64,000 bases of DNA, from contig NZ_AP023396.1 of assembly GCF_014466955.1 (NCBI RefSeq), positions 806,001 to 870,000 of the forward strand. Direction: 5' to 3'. Origin of the DNA: Nocardia wallacei (GTDB lineage Bacteria > Actinomycetota > Actinomycetes > Mycobacteriales > Mycobacteriaceae). The translations under genes and the position numbers were made by a program. Below, piece after piece: positions 8,076-15,601 of the stretch; positions within the stretch are counted from its first letter, which is position 1; each line of letters begins with the position of its first letter. The notes below the pieces were generated by a model. The model searched no databases, was not told the origin of the DNA, and saw nothing but the letters and a program-made list of their open reading frames with translations.

Positions 8076-8413
8076 GGCTGTGCACTCCGGGAAGCGCCCA
8101 CCGCCAGCCGTCCCCGGCACGGCTGAGGTCGCGAAACAGAGGGGGAGCAACGGGATTCGTTGTCCGTCTACGGTAAGCGGCGCGAAGACAAGCGGCAACC
8201 GATTTGTCGAACGGACCAGCTCTCGATAAGGCCGGTTCTCGATAAGGCCGGTTCTGAATACGAAGTAGCTCGAGAACACCGCCAGCGCGATCGGCAGCCG
8301 AACCATTCCGGGCTCATTCGCTCGGCTCGACTCGAGTGTGGAAATTGCCCATCCGCCTGTTTCCTGCGGTTACACTCACCGGTGGTCGTTTCCGCGGGTG
8401 AGAAGGGGTTTCG
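8076..8413. other. divergent intergenic region with a 16-bp tandem duplication
   Basis: This region separates the leftward surface-protein gene from the rightward TetR gene and should contain both promoters. At 8221-8252 the unit TCTCGATAAGGCCGGT occurs twice in perfect tandem, followed by a partial third start (TCTGAATA). No gene is seen. The repeat could be an operator pair or a simple replication-slippage duplication. Confidence 0.5.
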
Positions 8414-9043
8414 ATGCCGTCGAAGGTCGAGGGTGCGCGCCGGCGTCCCTCGCAGGAGCGGGCCAAGGCCACCCGTGACCGGATCCTGGATACGGCAGCG
8501 CGGTTGTTCGGTCAGCGGGGGATCGCCGCGACGTCGACGAATCGGATCGCGGCCGAGGCGGGCGTCAGTATCGGCACCGTGTACCGGTATTTCTCCGACC
8601 GGGCGGTAATGGTCGACGAACTGCTCGAACGGATGCTGGGAGACATCGAGGCGCGTTTCGTGCAGCGAGTGCTCGACCGACCGGACGAACCCTTCGCCGA
8701 GACGATGCGCGCGGTATTGGAGGTTGTCGCCGAGGATCTCGTCGCGCGGGCCGGGCTGGTGCGGGCGCTGGTCGCGGGCCTGCAGTACTACAGCAGCGGC
8801 TTGCCCGAATTCGAGCCACGGCTACGCGGCGTGGTCAAGACACTGCTGATCCGAACCCTCGGTCCGGGCGACGACCACACCTACGAGGTGATGAGCCTGG
8901 TCGTACTCAACACATCTTTCGCCGCCGTGGTCCGCGTGGCGGTCTCGGACATGGACCCGCACCAGCGCGCGGAAGCACTCGACATGACCGCGCGAGTACT
9001 CGCCGCGCTGCTGGTCAGCGAATCCACCGCCATTGCGGGATGA
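8414..9043 (+). CDS. TetR/AcrR-family transcriptional regulator
   Basis: The 209-residue protein has a standard TetR DNA-binding head: RDRILDTAARLFGQRGIAATSTNRIAAEAGVSIGTVYRYFSDRAVMVDELL (residues 21-71). The helical ligand domain that follows is variable, as usual. GAAGGGG precedes the ATG. TetR proteins are ligand-released repressors, usually of a neighbouring gene. The candidates are the divergent surface-protein pair and the downstream proline-rich membrane protein. No clear operator palindrome stands out, apart from the 16-bp tandem repeat upstream. Confidence 0.9.
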   Translation: MPSKVEGARRRPSQERAKATRDRILDTAARLFGQRGIAATSTNRIAAEAGVSIGTVYRYFSDRAVMVDELLERMLGDIEARFVQRVLDRPDEPFAETMRAVLEVVAEDLVARAGLVRALVAGLQYYSSGLPEFEPRLRGVVKTLLIRTLGPGDDHTYEVMSLVVLNTSFAAVVRVAVSDMDPHQRAEALDMTARVLAALLVSESTAIAG

Positions 9044-9206
9044 CGGGATCGGTCATACGCAATGGGAAGGAATGCCGAGTAGGACGCGGTGCACAGCGTT
9101 ACGTGCCATATCGGCGTTCCCTGGAAATCAAAAGTCGGATAACCGTTTCGTGCTACCGGATCGCGGTCGGTGGGTCGTGAACGATCGAACGGGTTACGGT
9201 GGGGGC

Positions 9207-10181
9207 ATGTACGTTACGCCGCCGCAGGGGGCCGGGGCGCGGCCGAGTGGTGATCGCTCGGGGTTGATGCTGATCGGGCCCGGGTTCGCCGCGATCATCG
9301 GGTCGGCCATGTTCACCGCCGTGTATCGGATCGACGGGAGGTCGATGATCCAGACCGAACTCGGTCTGTCCGGCCCGGCGGTGCTGGTGACCTGTGTTCT
9401 CTCCTATCTGGTCGCGGCCGGGCTCGCCGTGGGGGTCGGGCTCGCGCTCGGTGCGCGTTTCCCGACGGCGGTGACCATGCCCGCGATCGGCCTCATGCTC
9501 CTCGGCGCGGTGGTGACCGCGCTCGCGGCGGGTGGCCTCTTGCTACTGGTGGGGCGCGTGCTCGGCGGGCTCGGCGCGGGTGCGGCAGCCGGAGTGTTCG
9601 TGGCGCTGGCGCGCCGGCTCGACGGTCGGCGCGGTATCGCGGCTGCCGTGGCGGGGCTCGGTGTCCTGGCGGCGGTGATCGCACCCGTTGTCGGCCAGCT
9701 TATTTCGGACGCGACGAGTTTCCACGTGGCGTACCTGGCGGCGGTGCCGTTCCTGCTCCTCGCGCTGCTCGCCGAAGCCGTAACCGCGATCGTCTCGGCC
9801 ACCCGCCACCCCCACCCGCTTCCCTACGGCACGCCGTACCCATCACAACCCCCCGCGCAATACCCGAACCAAGCTCCCCACAACATCTCGCACTCACCGC
9901 AGGGCCCACCGCTCCAGCACCCGAACCCGGCATTCCACGGAACTCCGCAGTCCTCACCCCAACACTCGAATCCGGTTCCTTACGGCACGCCGCAGGGCCC
10001 ACCGCCTCAGCACCCGACCTCGGCTGCCCCTGGCATGCCGCCGTCGCCGGAAGGCCCGCTACCCCAGCACCCGAACCCGGCTCCCCACGGCGCGCCGCCG
10101 TCCCCGCAGGGATCGCCAGCCCAGCACCCGAACCCAGCTCCCTACGGCACGGCGGACCCGTCGCAGGCACCTCCTCACTGA
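9207..10181 (+). CDS. six-helix MFS-like membrane protein with a proline-rich repeat tail
   Basis: The ATG at 9207 after GGTGGGGG gives 324 residues. About 190 residues hold six hydrophobic helices (IGPGFAAIIGSAMF through FLLLALLAEAVTAI), the size of one half of an MFS transporter; VGRVLGGLGAGAAAG resembles the MFS motif around helices 4-5. The remaining 125 residues are a proline-rich tail of imperfect repeats with QHPNPAPYG and PQGPPPQHP cores, about eight copies. No second six-helix half exists nearby. It may act as a homodimer or be a half-transporter relic recruited for another use. The frame upstream to 9033 overlaps the TetR gene and is not used. Confidence 0.6.
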   Translation: MYVTPPQGAGARPSGDRSGLMLIGPGFAAIIGSAMFTAVYRIDGRSMIQTELGLSGPAVLVTCVLSYLVAAGLAVGVGLALGARFPTAVTMPAIGLMLLGAVVTALAAGGLLLLVGRVLGGLGAGAAAGVFVALARRLDGRRGIAAAVAGLGVLAAVIAPVVGQLISDATSFHVAYLAAVPFLLLALLAEAVTAIVSATRHPHPLPYGTPYPSQPPAQYPNQAPHNISHSPQGPPLQHPNPAFHGTPQSSPQHSNPVPYGTPQGPPPQHPTSAAPGMPPSPEGPLPQHPNPAPHGAPPSPQGSPAQHPNPAPYGTADPSQAPPH

Positions 10182-10281
10182 GCCTGGATCCACCGATGCG
10201 GGCGGGCGAAGTTCGCAATGGTCGAGTCCGTGTTCGACAGCGGTTCGGCACCCGTGCCGCACCGGCGAGTGCGTCGCGGCG

Positions 10282-10821
10282 TTACGCGCTCGGTTCCAGT
10301 CGTCCCGATAGCCCGAGCACGCCCGCCCAAGCGGTGTCGATCCCCTCGGGCGGTATCGGAAAATTCCGCAGAACCCGCGCGGCGATCGCCGCGTCCGGCC
10401 GATAAGGGAGGCCGAGGGCGTGCGTCAGGTCCCAGGTGTGCAGGAGCGTGGTGCTGATATGCGTTTCGTACAGGGTCGCGGCATCGGTCTCGACTCCGTT
10501 GAACTGGCAACGCCGGTCGGCGGAAGGTACGGAAGCGAAAGCGTCCCGTGCCTTCTGGGCGGTACGGCGGTACAGCCCCTCGAGGCCGCCGCCGTGCAGA
10601 TTCAACGATGCTTCGAGAGTCGCTCTGCTCATCGAGGGCCGAGGCTGGTCCGCGGTCACCAGGGCCGCCGTTACGGCGGTGTTCTGAGCTATGAGGTGCA
10701 CATACAGGTCGCCGACATCTCGGCCCGGTACGGGCGTTGCGCTCCTGAGGTCGCCCTGGGTCGCCTCGGAGAGGTAGCCCGCGAGTTCTTCGGTAACGGT
10801 GTGGAGGGTGGAGACATCCAC
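10282..10821 (-). CDS. TIGR03086-family (DinB-like, maleylpyruvate isomerase fold) protein
   Basis: The 179-residue protein has the four-helix DinB/MDMPI layout: VTEELAGYLSEATQGDLRSATPVPGRDVGDLYVHLIAQN at the start, then LGLPYRPDAAIAARVL near the end, as in the TIGR03086 group common in actinobacteria. Members are thought to be metal- and mycothiol-linked transferases. The metal-ligand histidine of the first region is visible (VHLIAQN), and HISTTLLHTWDLTHALG supplies others. It is transcribed divergently from a MarR gene, with two MarR-type operators between them. Confidence 0.8.
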   Translation of the reverse strand: MDVSTLHTVTEELAGYLSEATQGDLRSATPVPGRDVGDLYVHLIAQNTAVTAALVTADQPRPSMSRATLEASLNLHGGGLEGLYRRTAQKARDAFASVPSADRRCQFNGVETDAATLYETHISTTLLHTWDLTHALGLPYRPDAAIAARVLRNFPIPPEGIDTAWAGVLGLSGRLEPSA

Positions 10822-10875
10822 GGGGTGTCCTCTCGTATCGCTGGCTTAACGTGACATGTGCAGGAATGAACCCAA

Positions 10876-10920
10876 TCGTCTACCTCAGTAGACGAACCAA
10901 TCGTCTACGACGGTAGACGA
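10876..10920. promoter_or_regulatory. twin MarR-type operators
   Basis: Two 20-bp perfect inverted repeats share identical arms, TCGTCTAC...GTAGACGA. They lie at 10876-10895 (centre CTCA) and 10901-10920 (centre GACG). Their centres are exactly 25 bp apart. They fill the gap between the divergent TIGR03086 gene and the MarR gene. The second site ends six bases before the MarR ribosome-binding site, which fits autorepression. Confidence 0.8.
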
Positions 10921-10937
10921 TCATCCGGAGGTTGTCC

Positions 10938-11378
10938 ATGACTGGTGCGAGCGACGCGCGGCTCGATGAGCCGGATCTGGCCGCACTCATAGCTCGGGTG
11001 CTGCCGCGTTTGGTCGCTCTGGAGGAGCCGATCCTGGCCGACGCGGGATTGTCGATGTGGGAATATGCCATCGTGGCCGAGGTGGCGTCGAGCGCCGCGA
11101 TGTCGCAGCGGGAGCTGTCCCGGCGGACCCGCCGTGATCCCACTCGCTTGGGTCGGCACCTGGACGACCTGGTCTCCCGGGGGATCATCCGGCGGGAACG
11201 ATCGCATGACCAACGACAGCGCACGGTCTGCTTGACCCCCAGCGGGCGAGCACTGTTCACCGAAGTCCACACGAAAATCCGAGCGATGGAGGACGACCTC
11301 CTCCGCACAGCCTTGTCGGTGAGCGACGCTACGACCCTCCGGCACTTGCTCACTCGCCTCGCCACCGCGTGCGAGTGA
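10938..11378 (+). CDS. MarR-family transcriptional regulator
   Basis: The ATG at 10938 follows GGAGG by six bases, and the protein has 146 residues. The MarR core is clear: LSMWEYAIVAEVASSAAMSQRELSRRTRRDPTRLGRHLDDLVSRGIIRRERSHDQRQRTVCLTPSGRAL, with the wing DQRQRTV. MarR proteins dimerise on roughly 20-bp palindromes and release them on binding phenolic ligands or thiol oxidation. Two identical-arm palindromes lie directly upstream. The likely targets are itself and the divergent TIGR03086 gene. Confidence 0.9.
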   Translation: MTGASDARLDEPDLAALIARVLPRLVALEEPILADAGLSMWEYAIVAEVASSAAMSQRELSRRTRRDPTRLGRHLDDLVSRGIIRRERSHDQRQRTVCLTPSGRALFTEVHTKIRAMEDDLLRTALSVSDATTLRHLLTRLATACE

Positions 11379-11481
11379 GACTTATTCCGTTGCGCGCACC
11401 CGAGCGAATCGTCACCATGGTTCGCCTGCACCCGGCTCGCCCCGTCGGGCGCCTACCAGCGACCCGACGAGGACCCCGACC

Positions 11482-12726
11482 ATGCCGACCGCCGCGGCGA
11501 GCGAGAACACCGACGAAACCGGCCCGGGTCCGCTTCGGCTACTGCGATCCAACCGCTTCCTCCGCGCGCTGTTCACCGCGCGAATCGTTTCCTACGCCGG
11601 TGATTCGCTGAGCCTGGTCGCGCTCATGCTGCACGTCGCCGCCACCACCGGCCAGGGACTCGCCGTCGCGCTGCTGTTGTTGGTCGGCGATTTCGTGCCG
11701 TCGCTGCTGAGCCCCGTCGCGGGCGCCATCAGCGATCGGTTCGATCGGCGCCGCGTGATGATCACCTGCGAGACCGTCCAGGGCGTGCTCGTCCTGCTCA
11801 TCGCCCTGTCGCTGCCACCGCTGCCGCTGCTGCTCCTGCTGGTGGCGGCCCGGTCCATCGCGGCGAACATCTTCGCGCCCGCCTCGCGTTCCTCGGTTCC
11901 CGCGCTGGTCGCCGACAAGGACTTGGCGACGGCGAACTCGGCGATCGGGTTCGGCGCCAATGCCGCCGAGGCCTTCGGCCCGCTGCTCGCCGGCGCGATG
12001 TTGCCGTTCCTCGGCATTCGTGGCGTGCTGCTGGTCGATGCCGCGACGTTCCTGATTTCCGCGGCCGTGCTGTGCGCGATACCGGCGCTCCCGCCGACGC
12101 GGGCCGATGACGGCTCGGAAACCCTTGTCGCACAAGCCCGAGCGGGGCTCGGCTACATCGTGCGTACGCCGTCCGTCCGCATCATCTGCCTCGGCTTCTG
12201 CGCGGTCGTCGCGTGCAACGGAGTCGATGATGTCGCCCTGGTCATGCTCGCGAAACAGACTCTGCGATCCGGGGATTCGGCGGCGGGCCTGCTGCTCGGC
12301 GCCGTCGGTATCGGCCTGCTGATCGGTTACGCGTTGCTCGGGCGCGTGGGGACACGGCTGTCGTTGACCGCGCTGCTGGTCGGTGGCTTCTTCGTCGGCA
12401 GTGCCGGAAACCTGCTGACCGGTCTGGCGTGGTCGGTGGCCGCCGCCTTCTCGGTGCAGGCCGTGCGTGGAATCGGCATCGCGGCAATGGATGTCGCTTC
12501 GAGCACGCTGCTGCAACGTATCGTGCCGGCCGGGCTGCTCGGGCGGGTCTTCGGAAACCTCTACGGCGCCATCGGCGTCGCCGCCGCGGCCTCCTACATG
12601 GTGGGCGGCCTGCTGCTCGACGCCACCTCCGCGCCGACCACGCTGATCGCCGCGGGCGCGAGCGGCATCGTGGTCACGGCGTCGGTCGCGCTGGTTCTGC
12701 CCCGAGCGCACGGCAAGTGCGGGTGA
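11482..12726 (+). CDS. MFS exporter (EntS/MFS_3-like)
   Basis: The 414-residue integral membrane protein has about twelve hydrophobic helices. It starts with the MFS_3 pattern NRFLRALFTARIVSYAGDSLSLVALMLHV. The loop after helix 2 has the family motif DRFDRRRVMITCE, and a second-half counterpart appears as ARSIAANIFAPASRSSVPALV. Such proteins export small molecules such as macrolides or siderophores by proton antiport. It starts 103 bases after the MarR stop in the same direction, so it may be co-regulated, although the MarR operators lie upstream of that gene. Substrate unknown. Confidence 0.85.
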   Translation: MPTAAASENTDETGPGPLRLLRSNRFLRALFTARIVSYAGDSLSLVALMLHVAATTGQGLAVALLLLVGDFVPSLLSPVAGAISDRFDRRRVMITCETVQGVLVLLIALSLPPLPLLLLLVAARSIAANIFAPASRSSVPALVADKDLATANSAIGFGANAAEAFGPLLAGAMLPFLGIRGVLLVDAATFLISAAVLCAIPALPPTRADDGSETLVAQARAGLGYIVRTPSVRIICLGFCAVVACNGVDDVALVMLAKQTLRSGDSAAGLLLGAVGIGLLIGYALLGRVGTRLSLTALLVGGFFVGSAGNLLTGLAWSVAAAFSVQAVRGIGIAAMDVASSTLLQRIVPAGLLGRVFGNLYGAIGVAAAASYMVGGLLLDATSAPTTLIAAGASGIVVTASVALVLPRAHGKCG

Positions 12727-12915
12727 ATTGTTCGTCATTCCCTGGTGCTGTGGCTGTTCCTATCGGCGATGTAATGCCGATGGTGATTTCCACGGACTGT
12801 TTCTTTTTGCCGCCGTGCCCGTGGCCGACCGGATTTAGCGTCATCCGGGGTCGCCGGAGTGCGCGAATACGGCACTGCGGGAACCGAACCGCACCTGTGT
12901 GCAGAAAGGTATCTG

Positions 12916-14127
12916 ATGAAGCGAACGATCATCCGCGGGACATTGCGCACCGCCCTGGTGGCGAGCGCGGCGCTCCTCGCGTTCGGCCTTCCGGGCGTGG
13001 GGGTGAACGCCGATCCCGGCTCGGCGTCCAGCGAGCAGCAGTTGGCCGATGTGATCGGGCGGGGTTTGAAGGATCCGGCCGCGCATCCGATCGCTGATAC
13101 GGGCAGCGCGGGCAGTTCGGGGTCGGCGTGCACGTCCGGTAGTGGGGCGGGGTCGGGTAATGGTTCGGGTGACTGTTATGGGGGTTCGGGGTCGAGTTCG
13201 GGCTCGTCGGGTGGGCATTCGTCGGACACGGTGGGGTTCGGTCCGGCGTCGACGGCGTTTCTGGCGGCGTTCGGTTACGGGTTGCTGAATCCGAATGTGG
13301 CGCCGCCGGGGAGTAATGATTGGAATTGCAAGCCGACTGCGGAGCATCCCGAGCCGGTGGTGTTGATCCATGGGACGTGGGAGAACGCGTACAACAACTT
13401 CGCGTTCGTGTCGCAGCCGATTCATGATGCGGGTCATTGTGTGTTCACGTTCAATTATGGTCAGTCGAATCTGGTGGAGGGGGGTGGTCTGGGGTCGGTG
13501 TTGCCGGGTGCGAACGGGACGGGGTTGATTCAGGATTCGGCGAAGCAGATCGCGGTGTTCGTGGATCGGGTGTTGACGGCGACGGGTGCGCAGAAGGTGA
13601 ACATCGTCGGTCATTCGCAGGGTGGGGCGGTGTCGCGGCAGTATCTGAAGTTCGAGGGTGGTGCGTCGAAGGTGCATCATCTGCTGACTTTCGGTGCGAC
13701 GAATCATGGTACGACGTTGCTGGGTATCGGGGCGTTGGGCCGGGCGATCAACAATTTCGGTATCGATGTGCTGGGTCTGGTGGAGATCTTCGTGGGTCAT
13801 TCGGGGATTCAGCAGACGGTGGGCTCGGATTTCATCAACACGCTGAATGCGGGTGGTGACACGGTGCCGGGTGTGGATTACACGGTGGTCGGTACGCGTT
13901 ATGACGAGATCACGACGCCGTATGATTCGACGTTCTTGACGGCGGGGCCGGGTGCGACGGTTCGTAATATCACCCTGCAGGACGGGTGTGAGCAGGATCT
14001 GTCCGATCATCTGACGTTGATGTATTCCCCGCGGGCGTTGTCGATCATTCTCAACACCCTCGATCCGTCACAGCCGCTGCAGTGCACCTTCAACCCCTGG
14101 GTCATCGGGGGCGGCGGGAAGCTGTAG
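12916..14127 (+). CDS. secreted lipase/esterase, alpha/beta hydrolase (Lipase_2/EstA type)
   Basis: The ATG at 12916, after AGAAAGG, gives 403 residues. A signal peptide (RTALVASAALLAFGLPGVGVNA) is followed by a long Gly/Ser linker with two Cys. The hydrolase core has the oxyanion motif VVLIHGTWEN, the nucleophile elbow GHSQGG (Ser234), an aspartate in GTRYDEITTPY and a histidine in LSDHLTLMYSP, a complete triad. It probably acts outside the cell on acyl esters. Codons from about 13,100 to 14,060 favour G or T at the third position (tcg, ggt, gtg), unlike the C-rich neighbours, which suggests a different origin. Confidence 0.85.
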   Translation: MKRTIIRGTLRTALVASAALLAFGLPGVGVNADPGSASSEQQLADVIGRGLKDPAAHPIADTGSAGSSGSACTSGSGAGSGNGSGDCYGGSGSSSGSSGGHSSDTVGFGPASTAFLAAFGYGLLNPNVAPPGSNDWNCKPTAEHPEPVVLIHGTWENAYNNFAFVSQPIHDAGHCVFTFNYGQSNLVEGGGLGSVLPGANGTGLIQDSAKQIAVFVDRVLTATGAQKVNIVGHSQGGAVSRQYLKFEGGASKVHHLLTFGATNHGTTLLGIGALGRAINNFGIDVLGLVEIFVGHSGIQQTVGSDFINTLNAGGDTVPGVDYTVVGTRYDEITTPYDSTFLTAGPGATVRNITLQDGCEQDLSDHLTLMYSPRALSIILNTLDPSQPLQCTFNPWVIGGGGKL

Positions 14128-14268
14128 CACCCGGACGTATGCCTCCGCCGGCGGACCCGACCATGCCTTCCAGCCGTCGGCGGGCATACCCACCCCGTCG
14201 AGCTGTCGATGACGTCGCTCCGGCGGCCTCTGCCCGGCCGCGTGCGGCAACATCGATCGCATGACGGG

Positions 14269-14309
14269 GAATCCGCCGAGTGGTCTTTCGCAGACCACTC
14301 GGCGGATTC
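14269..14309. terminator. perfect 18-bp hairpin, probable terminator of the lipase gene
   Basis: An 18-base arm at 14269-14286 (beginning GAATCCGCCGAG) is exactly complementary to 14292-14309, with the 5-base loop TTCGC. It lies 141 bases after the lipase stop, in the 327-bp space before the next gene. No T-run follows. The rest of 14128-14454 shows no gene. Confidence 0.65.
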
Positions 14310-14454
14310 GTACGATCCGGACCACGGCAACAAGCCATTTCGACTTCCGTGCCGCTCGCCTGGAGGAGGTGGCCTTCGGCGGCGCTGTGTTCGCCGGCGT
14401 TAACGACTTCGTGTCCACGCTCGATTGCTGGATGTCTACTACGGAGGGATTCTC

Positions 14455-14820
14455 ATGAGCAGAACAGTCGCCGCCACTCGGATCACGGTCGCCGCGGCGT
14501 CGGTCCTGGGATGTGTCGCGGTATTCGGGGCCGGTACCGCGAATGCCGCGCCCGAGGACTGCACTGTCACCCGGGACCTCGTCGGTGCGACGGCGGCCTG
14601 TCACGACGTCGACGCCCCCGCGGGCCGGGAATACAGTCTGGTCGTCGAGTGCTTCGGCCTGGCCCCCGTGCCGTTCGCGTTCCCGTTGGTCACCGTAGGC
14701 CCCTACCGAGGCAGCTGGAGCGGTTCGTTCAGCCCGTCCGGCGGCGGCTCGGCATCCTGCCTGGGCCCCATGAGCATCGGCACCGTCACCAATGCCTACG
14801 TCCGGATCTATCGCGACTGA
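14455..14820 (+). CDS. small secreted protein with four cysteines
   Basis: GGAGGG lies seven bases before the ATG at 14455, which starts a 121-residue protein. A signal peptide (ITVAAASVLGCVAVFGAGTANA) ends at an AxA site. The mature part of about 90 residues has four Cys (EDCTV, AACHD, VECFG, ASCLG), probably two disulfides, and no known domain. Similar small exported proteins are common in Nocardia. It follows the lipase but is separated from it by a strong hairpin, so it probably has its own promoter. Confidence 0.65.
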   Translation: MSRTVAATRITVAAASVLGCVAVFGAGTANAAPEDCTVTRDLVGATAACHDVDAPAGREYSLVVECFGLAPVPFAFPLVTVGPYRGSWSGSFSPSGGGSASCLGPMSIGTVTNAYVRIYRD

Positions 14821-15460
14821 TTCCAGTGCCGCAAGACCGTTCGTAACGAAAGGGACTGGCCCGCCGCTCCGAGCGAACCCGCAGCCGCCGACATCGATCT
14901 CTCGACCGGATCGTCCGAGGTGGTCGGCTCGGATAAGCGACCGTGACCGGCAAAGGGTCGAAATACCGAACAGGCCGTGCGGCGCGTGCGTGGCCGTCGT
15001 GACAGGGCCGACTGGTGTTGAGCGCTGCGGCAGTTCGGTCGCACCACCTCGGGCGGCACGCCTGGCATGATCTGCCGCGCCCAGGACATGCATGCCCGGA
15101 ACCACTGTGGCGCCCCCTGGACGTCGTCTCGCGCAACAGCACGAGGTCCACCGGGTGACCGCGGTGTGGTGTGCGGCCACGGCGGGTTCACGTATCACGG
15201 TCGATCGTCCGCCTCGGCGAATACCCAAGGCTGCCAAGGTCTTTGCCGCGCTGACGGTTAGGCCCGCGCTCGTTGTCATCGCTGGGACATCGCGTCGATC
15301 ACCTCATGCCTGCCGAAGATGTCGGCCACTCTCGGGTTCTCCCAGGAGAACCTCACCTTGGTGTTCAACGCCTGTGTCATAGCCGTCGGCGGGTTGCCGG
15401 TGGAGCGACTTTGCGACCGTCGCCGAATGTACCTATGTGGAGGTTGGCTAAGCTATATTG
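14821..15460. other. non-coding or decayed stretch
   Basis: About 640 bases have no family-like gene. Frames that cross it are arginine-rich shadows. The one protein-like piece is a 34-codon reverse-strand frame at 15276-15380, starting MTQALNTKVRFSWENPRV and ending DAMSQR. It has no good ribosome-binding site and is most likely the relic of a lost gene. A weak IdeR-like sequence (TGGAGGTTGGCTAAGCTAT, 12 of 19 consensus positions) lies at 15438-15456, just before the TetR operator. Confidence 0.4.
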
Positions 15461-15477
15461 ACTGACCATCAGTCAGT
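15461..15477. promoter_or_regulatory. TetR-type operator before the MFS siderophore-transporter gene
   Basis: ACTGACCATCAGTCAGT matches the operator before the ABC operon (20699-20715) at 16 of 17 positions. Outer arms ACTGAC and GTCAGT are complementary. The shared site places this gene and the ABC/TetR divergent pair in one regulon. Confidence 0.7.
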
Positions 15478-15601
15478 AAGCGATTGTTCTGGGTGAGTGA
15501 AGGTGATCGGTGAGAGTGGCAGGGGTGTCGTCGGGCCTCAGACCTAGGCGTTCGCTATCGAACTACCGTCAAACACTCAATGTCGGGCGTGGCCTGGAAT
15601 C

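Noticed and set aside
7122..8306. Start of the surface protein at 8306 with a hydrophobic segment
   Set aside because: The ATG at 8075 begins directly with a basic plus hydrophobic signal peptide; the added 77 residues are not needed and fall in the promoter region.
14068..15279. 403-codon reverse-strand frame across the small secreted protein
   Set aside because: Arg/Gly/Ala-rich with no motif; it crosses the hairpin and lies opposite a gene with a signal peptide and good ribosome-binding site.
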